Of a stretch of 64,000 bases of DNA, positions 43,102 through 55,226 are shown in pieces. The translations under genes and the position numbers were made by a program. Source of the DNA: Trichoderma breve. Lineage: Eukaryota > Ascomycota > Sordariomycetes > Hypocreales > Hypocreaceae. How positions within the stretch are numbered: position 1 is the stretch's first letter; every line of letters starts with the position of its first letter. The stretch is taken from positions 62,001 through 126,000 of the forward strand of contig NC_079234.1 in the NCBI RefSeq assembly GCF_028502605.1. The letters run 5' to 3'. The notes under the pieces are model-generated. The model was not told where the DNA came from. It saw only the letters and a list, made by a program, of their open reading frames with translations, and ran no database searches.

Positions 43102-46020
43102 TCAGGAATTGAGCTGGATCAAGATCTTGGATCTGATAATATCTGCATACCGCTCTCTCGTCTTGGCTGACTTGTCTTCCCATAACATCCAAGGACATAT
43201 GTAGTTATGTCCACCTCTCTTCTTGGGTGCCAGGAGCTTCAATACTGATATCATTCCCGAGAAGCTATGAAGCCGTCTAAGATTCTCTTCCCCAATGTTC
43301 TTCTTGGCTTTGGCATAATCGAGCAGGTTTGCCACAATACCGGCTGCGATAGGCGTAGCAAATGAAGTGCCGGACTTACGAATCTTAGCACACGCAGCCC
43401 TGCCCGGCTCGGGAAGCTGGTGCACTTCGACTGCTTCCCCAAGAGTACTAAAATACGAGCCATCATCCATCTCAGAGGTAAAAGTAGGGTTGAAGGGAGA
43501 CGGGTTCCCTTTACCGTCCGTAGCAAACACGCAGATGACCTCCCTCTGGTTAGCCGGGAAAGCAATACCGTCGTTCCCGCCACCGTTGGATGCCGCAGCG
43601 AGCAGAATCTTTCTCTCCTTGTAGGCCGCTAGTATTGCATCCAGCACTACATCACTCCGATCTTCTAAGCCAAACGACATGGAAACGATATCAGCCTGGC
43701 AGTCCCGAACTGCCCAGGTAATAGCCTGGTTTAACATTAGCGCCGCCATCCTAGCTGTCAGCTATAGCTCCCAGAAATGACCAACCTCGGCTATATAGTT
43801 CTCATTATCAAGTAATCCGTCTTCTGAAACGCGAGCGATGCATACTTCAACACCTGGGGCCACTGCCAACAACAGCTCCGTGGTTTGAGTGCCATGTCCC
43901 ACCTTGTCTTCGACGTCGAAGCTGTCTACTAGCCCCGAGTTATCAGGTATCCAGTTGCGCGTCTCTTTGATGCGATGCCGTGCTCCGTTGATAAACGGGT
44001 TATTCCAGCATATGCCCGTGTCAATCACGGCAACCTTGGTACGCTTAATGCGCTCCTCCTCTGGCAGTCCATCTGCCTCAGAGGCCTCGATAGTGTCAAC
44101 TAGAGAATCCATGATCTGGTCATGGTAGACTCCTAGTCTTTTCATCCAATCGTTCGCGTAACTCGCCCTAGAAGCACGGTTAGATCCTGATTTCTTTGTA
44201 AGGCAATAAAAGAAGCATACTCACGACGTATTTCGAACCTCGTCATCCGGTTCGTCTAACACCTGAAGTCTCTCGTTTAACACAGCCCCCAGCTGTCTCC
44301 ATCGATTTTGAGGTCCCCTGCCTGGGGGCGCGACTTCTTGACCAAAAATTCTCTCTTCAGTGGTGGCAGTTTCGGAATCGCTTTCGCCCAGCTCTTCAAT
44401 GGGTTTCTCAATGATATCGAGGTACTCCTGAAGCTTTAAAGGTTGCAGAATGTAGTCATGGACTAGGTTTCCAAACTCCTCATCGTAAGGGTGAGTATCG
44501 ACCGGGAGAAAATCGCACCGGAGGCATGCCGCAATAGCAGATTGGTGGCTTCTGGCTACCTTTCGTTTAAAGACTGGGCTCTCTATCATTTCCCATGCGG
44601 TTGCATAGTCATCATATATGTTTCCTGACCGGCCGCCGCTGCTCATGGTGCCTATTACGACATTATACTCGAGTTCCAGGAGTAGCACACCGAGATCCAA
44701 GATGAAAGGGTGGGTGTGGAAAAAGTCCTTCCAACCGTTGTCATCTAGGTATGCGGATGATTCAGTGGAAGAGATCGCAAAGAATGGTCGGCTTATGTCT
44801 ACCTCAGTATGGCTCTCTTCGCTGCCAACAATTGGGAGCAAGAAGCAGTCAATGAACCTCAGGCGACGAGATTCAAGCCAGAAGGTGCCCGATTGCAAAA
44901 TGAACTCGGCTAATGGTGCTGCTAATAAGATCCTCTCCCTTGAGGATAGCTTTTGGTCTTCCAAAAGCGAACGTAATGACACATAAGATTTGACTTTGCG
45001 TGAGGGTCGTTTAGCCAGAGTAAATTGGTCTGATCCAGATTTAAAAGACAGAGAATCTACCGTTGTATAGCTCCATATATTTTCCTCCATCTCTATAATC
45101 TGGTTTATTGTGTCGAAAACTGGTAAAACTGGTAAAACTGCTGGGGCTAGGAACCTGAAAGACTTAGGAGTCTGTTCCAATAGAGAAATATCGTAAAGCA
45201 GCCAGTGCACATTCCCGTCGCTGCACGGCCGCAGAAAGGCTAGCGTATTAGTGCTCGACGAGTTGGACTCTTGACAGACACAGATCATGGCTTGAGGCGG
45301 GTGTATGTCAACTGAAACTTGTGCAGAAGAGCGGCTGACAAGCCGTGAATATGCTTTGAGTTCGATGAAACGAATTTGTGTTTCTTCTTCCCAAAAGCGC
45401 TCCTGACTCCCGCTACCAGCATGCTCGGCTGATTGGTCTTTCTCATTCGACGTTATCGGCCTATTGATACCTTGAAAGGAGTCACAGATGACCGATCTGC
45501 ATCTCTGGAGGACTTCTAGTGATCGCTTGGCATCTCTGTGCTCGATGCTGAACTGAACAGACCCACCACAATACAGCCCGTCGATGTCAGCAAAGGTACG
45601 GCCTAGTCGATTCGCTGAGACCACCAGCTGTCGAAGCCTCTTGATCTTGTAGAAGCGCTCCGAAGACTTCTTTTGCAGATCTGCACTCAGGTCGGCAGAG
45701 GGTGCGAGGTCCGTTTTGAGCAAAGATTCAAGAAACTCCAACATTCGTTCGGCCGTGCTGCTTAGCTCAACTGAGGTACCCGACGGATTCGTGGCGTAAT
45801 AAGACTTCAGGCCCAGTTCTATCAGCCCTATCTCAACACAAAAGTCGTCAAAGAAGTTGCGTATACGCTCGATCTCTTCTCTTGAATCAGTCGCCCTCGG
45901 CCATCGCGCCTTCGCTTCTGACTCAGCCGCCTGCTTGGAGACAGGGAGGTCTGAGCCGAAAAATTCCAGGACACCAAGCAGCAAATATACCAGCTGTGCA
46001 TCTTCTGGTTTCAGCGCCAT
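43102..46020 (-). CDS. DUF7580-like/subtilisin-like protease (HET-Q2-like) with in-frame stop
   Basis: Exon 1 (46020-44225) and exon 2 (44167 onward) join in frame over a 57-bp intron. The first 250 residues are helical. About 330-580 resembles DUF7580 (VSLRSLLED, DLGVLLLELEYN, HQSAIAACL). A peptidase S8 domain follows with VIDTG (Asp), GHGT (His) and SGTSFATP (Ser). One TAG at 43762-43764 interrupts exon 2 between His and Ser; both sides stay in the same frame. Without suppression the product lacks the serine. Removing 24-31 bp around it would restore the frame in some combinations, but such introns are shorter than normal. Full length would be about 950 residues. Partner and neighbour context: convergent with the gasdermin-like gene, which such proteases cleave in the HET-Q system, and divergent (220 bp) from the C2H2 gene. 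Confidence 0.7.
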
Positions 46021-46240
46021 CTCCAGATTCTATGGTTATAAGCATATCAGATGCATTGCTAGGTTAACAATTCATGCCTGGCAGCTTTTACTGCTCAACT
46101 CATCACGTGTCGGATCGGCGTTGTCGGCGAATCGAGAGGTAATCCTTCGGACGGTAAGATGCGGGGCAGCCCATGCTCACAATTTCAGCATCATACATCG
46201 CAACACGGCTATACCATGCCGTAAGTATGAATTACAAGAT

Positions 46241-47974
46241 ATGGAACGTCTTATACCCTCTGTGTCGGACGAACAGCGTCTGCTCCATACTGCCTCTGCA
46301 ATGGACAGCATTGCTAATGCCACGAGTGAATGCCGAGAGGCTTTTCAGAAGTACCTCAAAGAACCGTACCCTGGCACCGAAAGCGATGTTGCCCGTCTGT
46401 TTGTCAACTTTGAGAGGTGGTCTACCTCGCTATCAGTTGACCGAAATTGGCCCTCCCCTACTCTTAGGAGAACCCTATCGCTGGACACCCTCCTGAGCAC
46501 AGATGCTATGACGAAAAGGAAATTGACAGATTTGCTTCTCTTAATCGCTAAACACATTAGACAAGGTGCGGACTCTAAACATCTTGCATTAAGATAGCTT
46601 AGTAACGATCAACTATTACGACGCAGCAAGCGAAGCCTCGGTCCAATCTCGGACGTCTCGAGCCTCGACAAAGTCCAAGGGGGGCAGCCATTCGGGATAT
46701 AGTGATAGGTTCTCGGAGTCTACGTTCGAATCTTTTAATACTTTTGTGACACAGACGGGCTACATCAACCCCCTAAAGGCCATGAAGCTATACATGAAGA
46801 GGCTGTATGACTTCTCGACGCTGCTGCGTGCCACCGTTCCGGAAATTCGTTACCTTGCCCCCCACCACGAGAAAGACGAAAGCTTCTGGCAGGTGGCCAG
46901 CGCGATGGTAGATTATAAATTCCCTGACGCTGATCCAGAAATCGCTTCTAGGCTAGCGGCAGCTATGATTCTGCGCCGCGGACGCCTCATGCAGCTGCTG
47001 ACCAGACGAGGCCCCGAAAGGCTAGCTCATGCTAACACTGGCTCAGAAACCAAGAAGGGAGAAGAGCCAGAGCAAGCAGGGCTATCCATATCCAGGGCAC
47101 CGACCAGTGCCGCTACTGTTATGTCTGCCGGATACAACGCTCGCAATCTCTCGAAAGTTACAGCCTCCATTGTCTCTAACCATGTCAAAGCTCTAGAATA
47201 TTGGGACCTCATTCCGTCCAGGCCAAAGACGTCCGAGACCGGCGGCTTCACGTGCCGCTACTGTCATCGGACGCTACAACCCATGTCTGCTTCAAGATGG
47301 CGGTAATGTAGATCTTCGACTAGACATTTCTCGATCCGTGGCTGACTTGGCGTCTTTATTCCAGCCGTCATGTTCTCCAAGATATTGAGCCATTAGTCTG
47401 CCTACATGTGGCTTGTTCGCGGCCCCTGGAGACGTTTGGCGACTACTTAGCCTGGAAAAATCACATGCAGACGCATTATCTACGCTGGTATTGCCGTGCT
47501 CCTTGCCACGGTGGCTCTACATTGGTATTTTATCATCCAGCCGACTTTGAGCAACACCTTTGCACTGTACACCGAGACACGATTGCCAAATCCCAAATTC
47601 CCCTCCTTATCCGAAACAGTTCGCGGCCAACCTCCTATATGCCCGATACATGCCCCTTATGCCTAAGAACAGTAGATTACCCAACCACGGAGTGGGAATC
47701 GCATATCTTGAACCATCTGATGACCTTGGCTCAAGTAAGCGCGGACTCTGTCATCAACATGGACCAGGAGGATGGAGATGTTGCTTCGGAGAGCTTATCT
47801 TTCTCGGCCTGGGATAACTATCAGATATCGTTGCTTGATGATGAGGACAGTGACCCGCTATTTGATGACCCAGTAAATGCAGATAACAGAGATCAGGATG
47901 CAGTGATGGGACCGTGGCCCAACGTTGAAGATGAATGGGGCTTCATTAAAGCCAGTTATCGAATCGTTCCTTAG
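46241..47974 (+). CDS. C2H2-type zinc-finger protein, fungal accessory family
   Basis: Exons 46241-46565, 46627-47302 and 47365-47974 give 536 residues. The N-terminal half is helical (SVSDEQRLLHTASAMDSIAN; MILRRGRLMQLLTRRG). The C-terminal half has several Cys/His pairs: FTCRYCHRTL, CLHVACSRP...WKNHMQTHY, WYCRAPC...FEQHLCTVH and CPLCLR...WESHILNHL. These are C2H2-like fingers with irregular spacing. The tail is very acidic. Proteins of this shape are numerous in fungal genomes, often beside NLR or cell-death genes, but have no known function. It diverges from the protease gene, so it may belong to the same defence island; that link is positional only. Confidence 0.75.
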
Positions 47975-50900
47975 AGCACTGATACTAGAATTACTGAGCT
48001 TTGCATTACGCCAAACATTAGAGAAACTTATTCAAACACCATGTTTACAGTACCACACTATGTATTTTCCTTTCTGAGCGAGTGATGGCTTTCATCTTGG
48101 CTATCTCCCTTTTATATCTAACACAATGCAAATGTTTTTATAAGAACAGAAGAACTTGCCCATGATCGATGTCTAGACTGGGTATGTTTTATAGGTTATC
48201 ACAACTAGTTTTGAATGGCGAAACTTCTTTAGAACTATTTTGTTGGCATTGAGGCGCGCTATACTCGGGCGTCATTATTCGATTGGTAATCACCGAGACG
48301 GGTCCTGTTATGTGATGGAAAAATGCCCTATTACTGGGGACTATGTCTTTTCGAGGCTGCCTCTACATACGCCAATTGCTGCCGCCGTGATGGGCCCATC
48401 TCGTATTTCTCTGTGGACGCATAGAGAGGCGGATACGCGGAATTAGCAACCAGGATTACTGGACCGAGCGCGAACTCGATCGGCTTTACCCGAGAACCAC
48501 AACCCTGTGGTTAACCTGGTCACTGATCGATACCGCTGATCGACACTGCTGATCAATATTGCTGATCACTACCGCTAATCACTCCACTACCGCTGATCAA
48601 AACTGCCGATCGATACTGTTTCGATACTCGGAAGCAGGACTAGACGATGTAATTTATGCAGCAGCTTGTATCAGTTATCAATAAAGTTAATCTCGTTGTC
48701 TAAAGTCTTTCTGGGAAAATAGATATATATCGCAATTCCCGCGATGACTATTAGTGTAAGAAACTCAGCATTAAGTGAGGCACAAATAGAGCGATGTCTC
48801 TCCGATAGAATTAGTAGACGTGCCATCCTAGATATCATGATTGAAAATATTCCATAGATAGTGGATAGAGTCACCTAGAGGTAAGGCCATCGTCTCTCTA
48901 AGCATGCCATGGCCAAGCCTTTGTCTCCCATCTCAATGTGAGCAATGCAAGAGAATGCCGTAACTTGACTCGCTTGCAGAACTGTGTACAAGTTACTGGG
49001 GATCGAGGTTTTTTGACATTAGTTGAGATGAGCCAGCTTCTGACTGATGACGTACATAAAATTGCTTGCAGATCTTAAACTTGAATCAAATGGTCCAGTC
49101 ATACCCAAGGTCTAAAAGCCACCAATGAGGTTATGTAATGAAATCACACTCCGCGAGAACTCACTTTGGTACGCTATAGGGTAGATATTATATCTATAAA
49201 CTCGATTGAACGAACCACTTTGCAATCTCTCATCATGTTGATACCATATTTCTGAGCCTTCTTGAAAACCAGCCCAGACCCAGCATGACCAAAGAAGAGC
49301 TAGAGTCAACGATCAAAGAGTCTTCATTCAACCCTGTGAGCCTCTTGAACCAACTGCTCGGAGCTGGCAGGTACTGATCTCTTACTCCATGTGCAATGAT
49401 ATTGATACAATTTAAATTTCCTGTCCCTTTCTACGGGACAACATCTAATGTTGCCTTTCGCAAACAGTCGACTCGCAACTAAGATTTGGATAGGCCCCTC
49501 AAGAAGCCTTCGAAGCTTGTCAACCTACACGTTCCATGTGATTCTGAAAAGAGATTGAGGAATATCAGCCGTGGCTAAACACTCGCCGCATCCACGTGTG
49601 GCAACGCCAAGGCTTCTATGGAGTATCTGTTCTTCAACACTAGCATCACTGAAATGCAAAAGCCGCATTGCCAAGATACTTGGCCATGTTTGTTGAGCGG
49701 CCAATCCGCCTAGTAGCGACACACGCTGCTACGTTTGTTGCGCATTGTTAGCCATTCCTTGGCTAGGCATCCACGGATAAGCAGCATGAGTCGATTCGCC
49801 GAAATTCTTGAGCTGCCCAAATCGGATATTTTTCTCACTGCCATTGGATCCCTGTAGCGCCGTGGCTTCGGCAAGGCGGAGCGACCGTCTGACTATGGCC
49901 TCGAAATCGGCGGTTGACCCGAACCCGGTCGTGAGAATGCGGCCCACCTCGATCAGCATGTCGCCTGGCACGATGTCCTTGCATCCCTGGCCTCGACAAT
50001 CATATCGGGAAATAGATACCATGCGGCTGATCCCACAAATGCAGCACCGCTGTGAACACTCTGGGGAATGCCAGCCGGAAGATTGCTGCATATGCGCCTC
50101 ATCTATCCCATTCGCCTTCGTAAAAAGAGCTCTTCTCCTTTCATCTCCCCTCTAGCCCCTTCAACCTCTTTCAGTGTCAAGCTGGTTGTTGCTAACGCCG
50201 TAATCGTCCTACCCCTGCCTACCGTACCACTGTCACTTCAGGAATATTTGATAAAGCTCTGAGCTCTATTGGAGCTTACGCAGGGCCGCTCTCTCTGCCC
50301 CGCCCACTAGTTGACCATTCAGACTACAGCCTTCCAGGATGGGACAAAACCCGTTAGATGTAAAACGGATTATCTCCTAGTCAGCGCTAAGAGTCTGTGC
50401 CTTACTTGATTAAGTGCTTGCATATGAGCAAGGCGAAATTTTTTTGAAACGCTCATTTAAAATAGGACTATACTCTTGCTCAATTAGGTAGGAGTTAGGC
50501 CAATATTTTGTCAGTTATGCAAGGGGTAAGCTTACACAGATGCCCATTCAAACTAATCAGCGTCAACTTCAACTAATCGATGTCAACCACCTACCCTTTT
50601 ATCAAGACGTTGTAAGATACCAAAATAGGAAGATATAGAAGACATCTTATAGAGGAGTAACTGAGGAAACCATTCTTTAGAACAAATCCATATCTGACAT
50701 ATCTGACATATCTAACATTTCGTAACGTTACTTATTCTGCAAAATAAAGCAGTACGCCCTAAAGCAGTACGCCCTTACCAAATGCGCCGCACTCTACCAA
50801 AACTAATTGAAGCCAAAGGACCTTCTTCAAGTGTGCTGAATTATGTAGGATAGGTAGCTTCACCGAGTTGGTAACTACCAAGAGCCTTACCAAGAATGAT

Positions 50901-51479
50901 AACGACTCAATTCTGCAGTCTCCGAAATTAACACTCTGGGGCCATCCCCCCCTTGCTAGACTAGCTCCTTGCAACGAACCTATGATTTGATGCATAGCCG
51001 CCTTCAGACAGCTAGCTGAAGACTCAAGAGCATACTGGTGTTTCACCTTTTCAAGTGGAATATGTCTACGCGCATTCTGACTTCCTGGAACGTAGGATCA
51101 CGCTATATCGGTAATCTTGACACGGATAGCATGGGGTTCACAGACCTTAATTCCAAGTTAATGAGACTCAACGACAGGGGTTAAATCCCAAAAATAACAA
51201 GTGAGACATGTAACAATTGCGAGCGCGGGCACCTTAACATCACACCTACTCAGACTGGTAATGGCATCTCAGAATCACACCTACTCAAAATGGCAATGGC
51301 ATCTCAGAATAACTTGGTAGGCTTGACTAGCTGGGTTCGAATGATCTATATAAGACTCAAGACATATCTACTGAAACAATGAAGATCTCTCCCATCAAGC
51401 TCATCAGCAGCCACAGACTTTCAAGGCTCTTCGCCAACTGACAATTATCCAAGTCAAACTTCAACAACTATATTTGACA
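47975..51479. other. Gene-poor region
   Basis: Besides the 13-bp tandem repeat described separately, this 3.5-kb stretch has only short frames. The largest are 49729-50091 minus (120 codons) and 50759-51046 minus (95 codons). Neither shows a domain I know, and neither extends by splicing. They may be remnants. TATATAAG at about 51345 is probably the promoter element of the next gene. Confidence 0.4.
48523..48617. repeat. Imperfect 13-bp tandem repeat, about seven copies
   Basis: Units of the form CTGATC-N6-G follow each other: CTGATCGATACCG, CTGATCGACACTG, CTGATCAATATTG, CTGATCACTACCG, a diverged stretch, CTGATCAAAACTG and CCGATCGATACTG. The conserved core is CTGATC. This is a minisatellite or cluster of protein-binding sites; nothing nearby says which. 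Confidence 0.8.
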
Positions 51480-52466
51480 ATGCATCAATCACTCACCACA
51501 GTCCTGGCCCTTTGCCTGGCTTCCACCGCCATGGCTATGCCCCACAGCAACTTGTTCACTCGACAGACCTCCCCTGACGGATCTTGCGGTGGTTCCACTG
51601 GCTTTGTTTGCGCGACTGGTTTCTGCTGCTCACAGTTTGGTTTCTGCGGTACCGGCCCCGATTTCTGTGGCAGCAGCGGAGGTGGTGGCAGCACCGGCAC
51701 CTGCTCATGGGAAGGCCACTGCGCTGGTGCTTCATGCAGCACTGAAAACGACTGCTCTGATGACTTGACCTGCAACAACGGTGTCTGCGGCACTGCTGGA
51801 AGCGGCGGTAGCACTCCTCCTCCTCCTCCTCCTCCCACCGGTGGCGGCGGCGGCATCACCTGTACCTCCAAGGTATCCTACAGCGGTGATGGCTCAACCG
51901 GTGCTGGCTGGCCTGCTCAGAGTGCCTGGGCCAGCTTCGACAACTTGTGGAATGCCAACGTCAACGCCATTAACGGCGCGTGCCAGAACAACGGCTGGGG
52001 CGTTCCAAACAACTCTCCCACTGAGACTTCGCAAATCCAGGCCGCTATCCTCAGCATCTCAGCCTCAACTGGTGTCGATTCGCGCTATGTCTTGGCAACG
52101 GTCATGCAGGAGAGCAAGGGATGTGTCCGTGTTCCCACCACTCAAGGATTCTGGGCCAACCCTGGTTTGATGCAGGACGCCAACGGCACACACACCTGCT
52201 GGATCAGCCCGGGCAACGGCATCAACCCCTGCCCCCAAAGCCAGATCCAAGGCATGATCCAGGATGGCACTGGCGGCACTGCATCCGGCTCTGGTCTGCA
52301 GCAGCTTCTGGCCAGTCTGAGGACTACTGGAGCCCAGCAAGTCTACCAGGCTGCTCGTCTTTACAACTCAGGTAGCATCCCCTCCAACGGAGACTTGAGC
52401 GGACCTGGTGCTACTCCTTCGTACTCCTCGGACATTGCCAACCGTCTGCTTGGCTGTGTTTTCTAA
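51480..52466 (+). CDS. Secreted CBM18 chitin-binding protein with lytic-transglycosylase-like domain
   Basis: The ATG at 51480 opens a 328-residue intronless frame. A signal peptide ends near AMAMPHS. Residues 30-65 form a CBM18 hevein-like chitin-binding module (CCSQFGFCG core). A second cysteine-rich block of about 40 residues follows (CSWEGHC...CNNGVC). After a PPPPPPP/Gly-rich linker comes a domain of about 200 residues with AILSISASTGVDSRYVLATVMQESKG; the Glu in MQESKG sits where the catalytic Glu of soluble lytic transglycosylases lies. This suggests a secreted enzyme acting on chitin or bacterial peptidoglycan, possibly an antibacterial lysozyme-like protein. Codon use is GC-rich and regular, unlike the AT-rich flanks. 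Confidence 0.85.
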   Translation: MHQSLTTVLALCLASTAMAMPHSNLFTRQTSPDGSCGGSTGFVCATGFCCSQFGFCGTGPDFCGSSGGGGSTGTCSWEGHCAGASCSTENDCSDDLTCNNGVCGTAGSGGSTPPPPPPPTGGGGGITCTSKVSYSGDGSTGAGWPAQSAWASFDNLWNANVNAINGACQNNGWGVPNNSPTETSQIQAAILSISASTGVDSRYVLATVMQESKGCVRVPTTQGFWANPGLMQDANGTHTCWISPGNGINPCPQSQIQGMIQDGTGGTASGSGLQQLLASLRTTGAQQVYQAARLYNSGSIPSNGDLSGPGATPSYSSDIANRLLGCVF

Positions 52467-52543
52467 TCGAGCAGTATCATACTATCTTGATGAAGACAAG
52501 GTAGTGGTAGAGCAGAAAATATGTTAAGGAGATGTTTCTTTTC

Positions 52544-52660
52544 AGGACATGTATATATTTTGGACATGTATATATTTTGGAGATGCATTTGTTTTGGAGG
52601 TGTATATATGATGAAGATGTATATATTTTGGAGACGTATATATGATGCAGATGTATATAG
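52544..52660. repeat. AT-rich minisatellite after the CBM18 gene
   Basis: Imperfect units of about 17-18 bp of the form GGACATGTATATATTTT recur six or seven times, with variants GGAGATGCATTTGTTTT and GATGAAGATGTATATAT. The array begins about 80 bp after the stop codon and so probably lies in the 3' untranslated region. Confidence 0.75.
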
Positions 52661-53563
52661 CAAAAGGACGCATTGTATATGACTTTCGTTGAAAAACTTT
52701 GTGAAGTCTTCATTAACTTTCGGTTGCACTACTGTATCAAAGTAATTTTAAATTATATACCAGCTGCTCATGCTGGGCAACCTTTCGTTGCGAGTTGCAT
52801 TCAAAATGTAAAATTGTGTTAATAAAAGGTCTCAGTTATCTATTACTAAGTCGGTTGCAGGACCACTTATATTTATATACCTTACAATCTTTGAGATCCA
52901 CAGACATAAATCGTCCGGGGATACCCTGCAGTCAACAATTATAGCCGTTCATTCTGACGAACTTTTGTGCTTCGAATATACTTAAATGAGTAACTAGTCT
53001 AAAATCTACGGTTGCCAGTTTCACTATCCTAGAAACGATGATTCTCCCGTTTTGGAATGCTGGTTCATGCTACTGCAATATTTCCGCCCGCTATGTGGAA
53101 AATGGCCATAAAGCTTTAAATTTATGTAGCATTCAAATTGGTGGCCACAACGAGCAATATAGTCTCACGACTATGAAAAAGAGGCTTCAAATTATATATT
53201 ACTTATGTTATATCTGTGGAAGATTTTTTCCTTTGCGAAGATAGCTATAATATTAGTTACATCAATACTCCCATCATTGGAGTTGCACACTTTGTAGATA
53301 CGGAGAGACGTCACGTGAAATTGACGCGGTGGCTCACGTCAGCCATTTCCTCCATAGCTACGGAGTATCCGCAGCGCATTCTCGTCAACCAACATTTTGT
53401 CGTATCTCTCATCTTTACGCGTCACAGCGACGGAGCTTAGGCACTTGTAACAGTCACTAGACAAGGGGAATACCAATATTGAGACGCAGCTGATACGTCC
53501 ATTTTACGCTATAGCGTCCTAATATCTCAAAAAAACACCCTTGTCATCCTTTGCACTAACACC
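52661..53563. other. Intergenic region upstream of bZIP gene
   Basis: AT-rich and without a supported gene. Two TACGGAG(TA) elements occur near 53299 and 53358. No further structure was recognised. Confidence 0.3.
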
Positions 53564-55006
53564 ATGCCGCCAGAGAGCCCAGAGGCACTGCAACAGGCTG
53601 TGAGCTCATTGAAGCGTAAAAAGAAGCCCGTTCGCCGTGATATGGAGAAGAGACGTCAACAAAATGTCCAAGCTCAAAAGAAGTATCGTGAGTGCCCCTC
53701 TTCCGTACTTAATGTACCAATATTGTGAATCCGTGAATGGCAATTACAAGGGTAACTAACAGATGAAACGATGTGTAATAATTTAGGAGAAAAACAACGT
53801 CAGCGACTGGAGACTCTCAAGGCAATCGCCGCATCTGCTGGACAGAACCATGCAAATGAAATACCGTGTTCGCAAACAAGTCCGTCCGAAGTGACGATGC
53901 AAAGAGACAACAGCAGCTCAATAGATCATGGTATTTCGACGTCATCTGCATCCCATCAAGGATCCTCGACAGAACGCCCACCACTCGATTCACAGCCTGA
54001 AAGAAACTCATTATCCCAAAGTACGGGGGACTCTCACCCAGCATTTAACTCTTTCGTCGTTCCAAAACAATCTCAACCCACCATCTCACAGCCAAACGAC
54101 AATCCCTCACCTTTTGGTAACGGAAAAATCCACTCCATCTCGAGTCCACCCGCTTCGACGCCTGGAGAATGGCTACTCCAGACTTCACCATCCAATACTA
54201 CGCATTCCAATCCTCCTTCACCAACATGGGACTCATGCACGCATGTCAGCTCTTCATTCCTCATACGTGACAAAACCAGGCAAACGTTTAGCCCATATTG
54301 GACTACAACAATTGAATGCGGCTGCTCAATACCACACGTACAACTACGTTCGAGAGACCCCTTTTCCCACAGCGATACGCATATTATCAGCTTCGGCGCT
54401 GATGGAATGGCCACGGATTCATGCACGAGCAGCAGTATCCACATTGAGCGAGTATGCATCGCTGCGGCGCTGTACACACTCGTGAAGTATATGGGCATTG
54501 GGGAGGAGACTTTCTGTGCGGATGACTCGCTCTCGCCTTTCTACCGGCCGAGCTTAGAATTTGCTGATGATGCCACCCGGAATCGGACAATTGGTATGGT
54601 CCAACAAATGTACAAGACCTTGAAGCCAGACTTGAGACCAAGTGCGGAGCAGATCCTGATAAAGCATCATCCCTATATTGACATTCTGCCCTTCCCGACA
54701 TTGCGGAGGAATCTTATTATGCATCAGAAAGAAATCGACGAAGACGAATTTTTGAACGATACACTGATTGGTCTGATATGTTGGGGTGGCGTGGGCAAGG
54801 CAAGGAATGATACAGATAATGTGATGGGGCATACGGCTGCGGAAACGGCGTGGGATGCGCGCAGTTGGGAGGCCAAGGCGTGGTTCCTAAAGAAGTACTG
54901 GTGTCTGCTTGGCGGGGAAGATGGTGAGCTTGTCAGGCAGAGTGAGTGGTGGCGGAGTGTTAGGGGAGAGGAACTCAAGTTAGATCTAGTTGACTTGAAA
55001 AGTTGA
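53564..55006 (+). CDS. bZIP transcription factor with DUF3425 domain
   Basis: Exons 53564-53687 and 53787-55006 give 447 residues. Residues about 20-50 form the basic region and start of the zipper (RRDMEKRRQQNVQAQKKYREKQRQ, shown in part: N-x7-R spans the intron at KKY|R). A Ser/Thr/Pro-rich middle follows. The C-terminal part has LPFPTLRRNLI, CWGGVG and a Trp-rich end (WEAKAWFLKKYWCLLGG, then SEWWRS), the DUF3425 domain found in AP-1-like fungal bZIPs. It is a nuclear regulator with unknown targets. Its stop lies 220 bp from that of the convergent FMP52 gene. Confidence 0.9.
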
Positions 55007-55226
55007 CTTGCAGAAGGACCTGGAATTGAGTGTCGATTTTGTAGAGAAAAGCAAATCTGAACGCAACACGATCTCACTCTGGTGCAGAGTTTTAGGAAAC
55101 CTCCCAATTGCACACCGAGAGCAAGACCTCCATTCTGTCCATGATCTGAATCAAGACCAGCGCCTGTTTACATCAAATAACGCAACCATCACTTTTGACA
55201 AAGCCAATTCAAGAATGACATTCACC

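Noticed and set aside
49729..51046. Minus-strand frames of 120 and 95 codons
   Set aside because: Considered as remnants of a regulator or retroelement, but no motif supports either.
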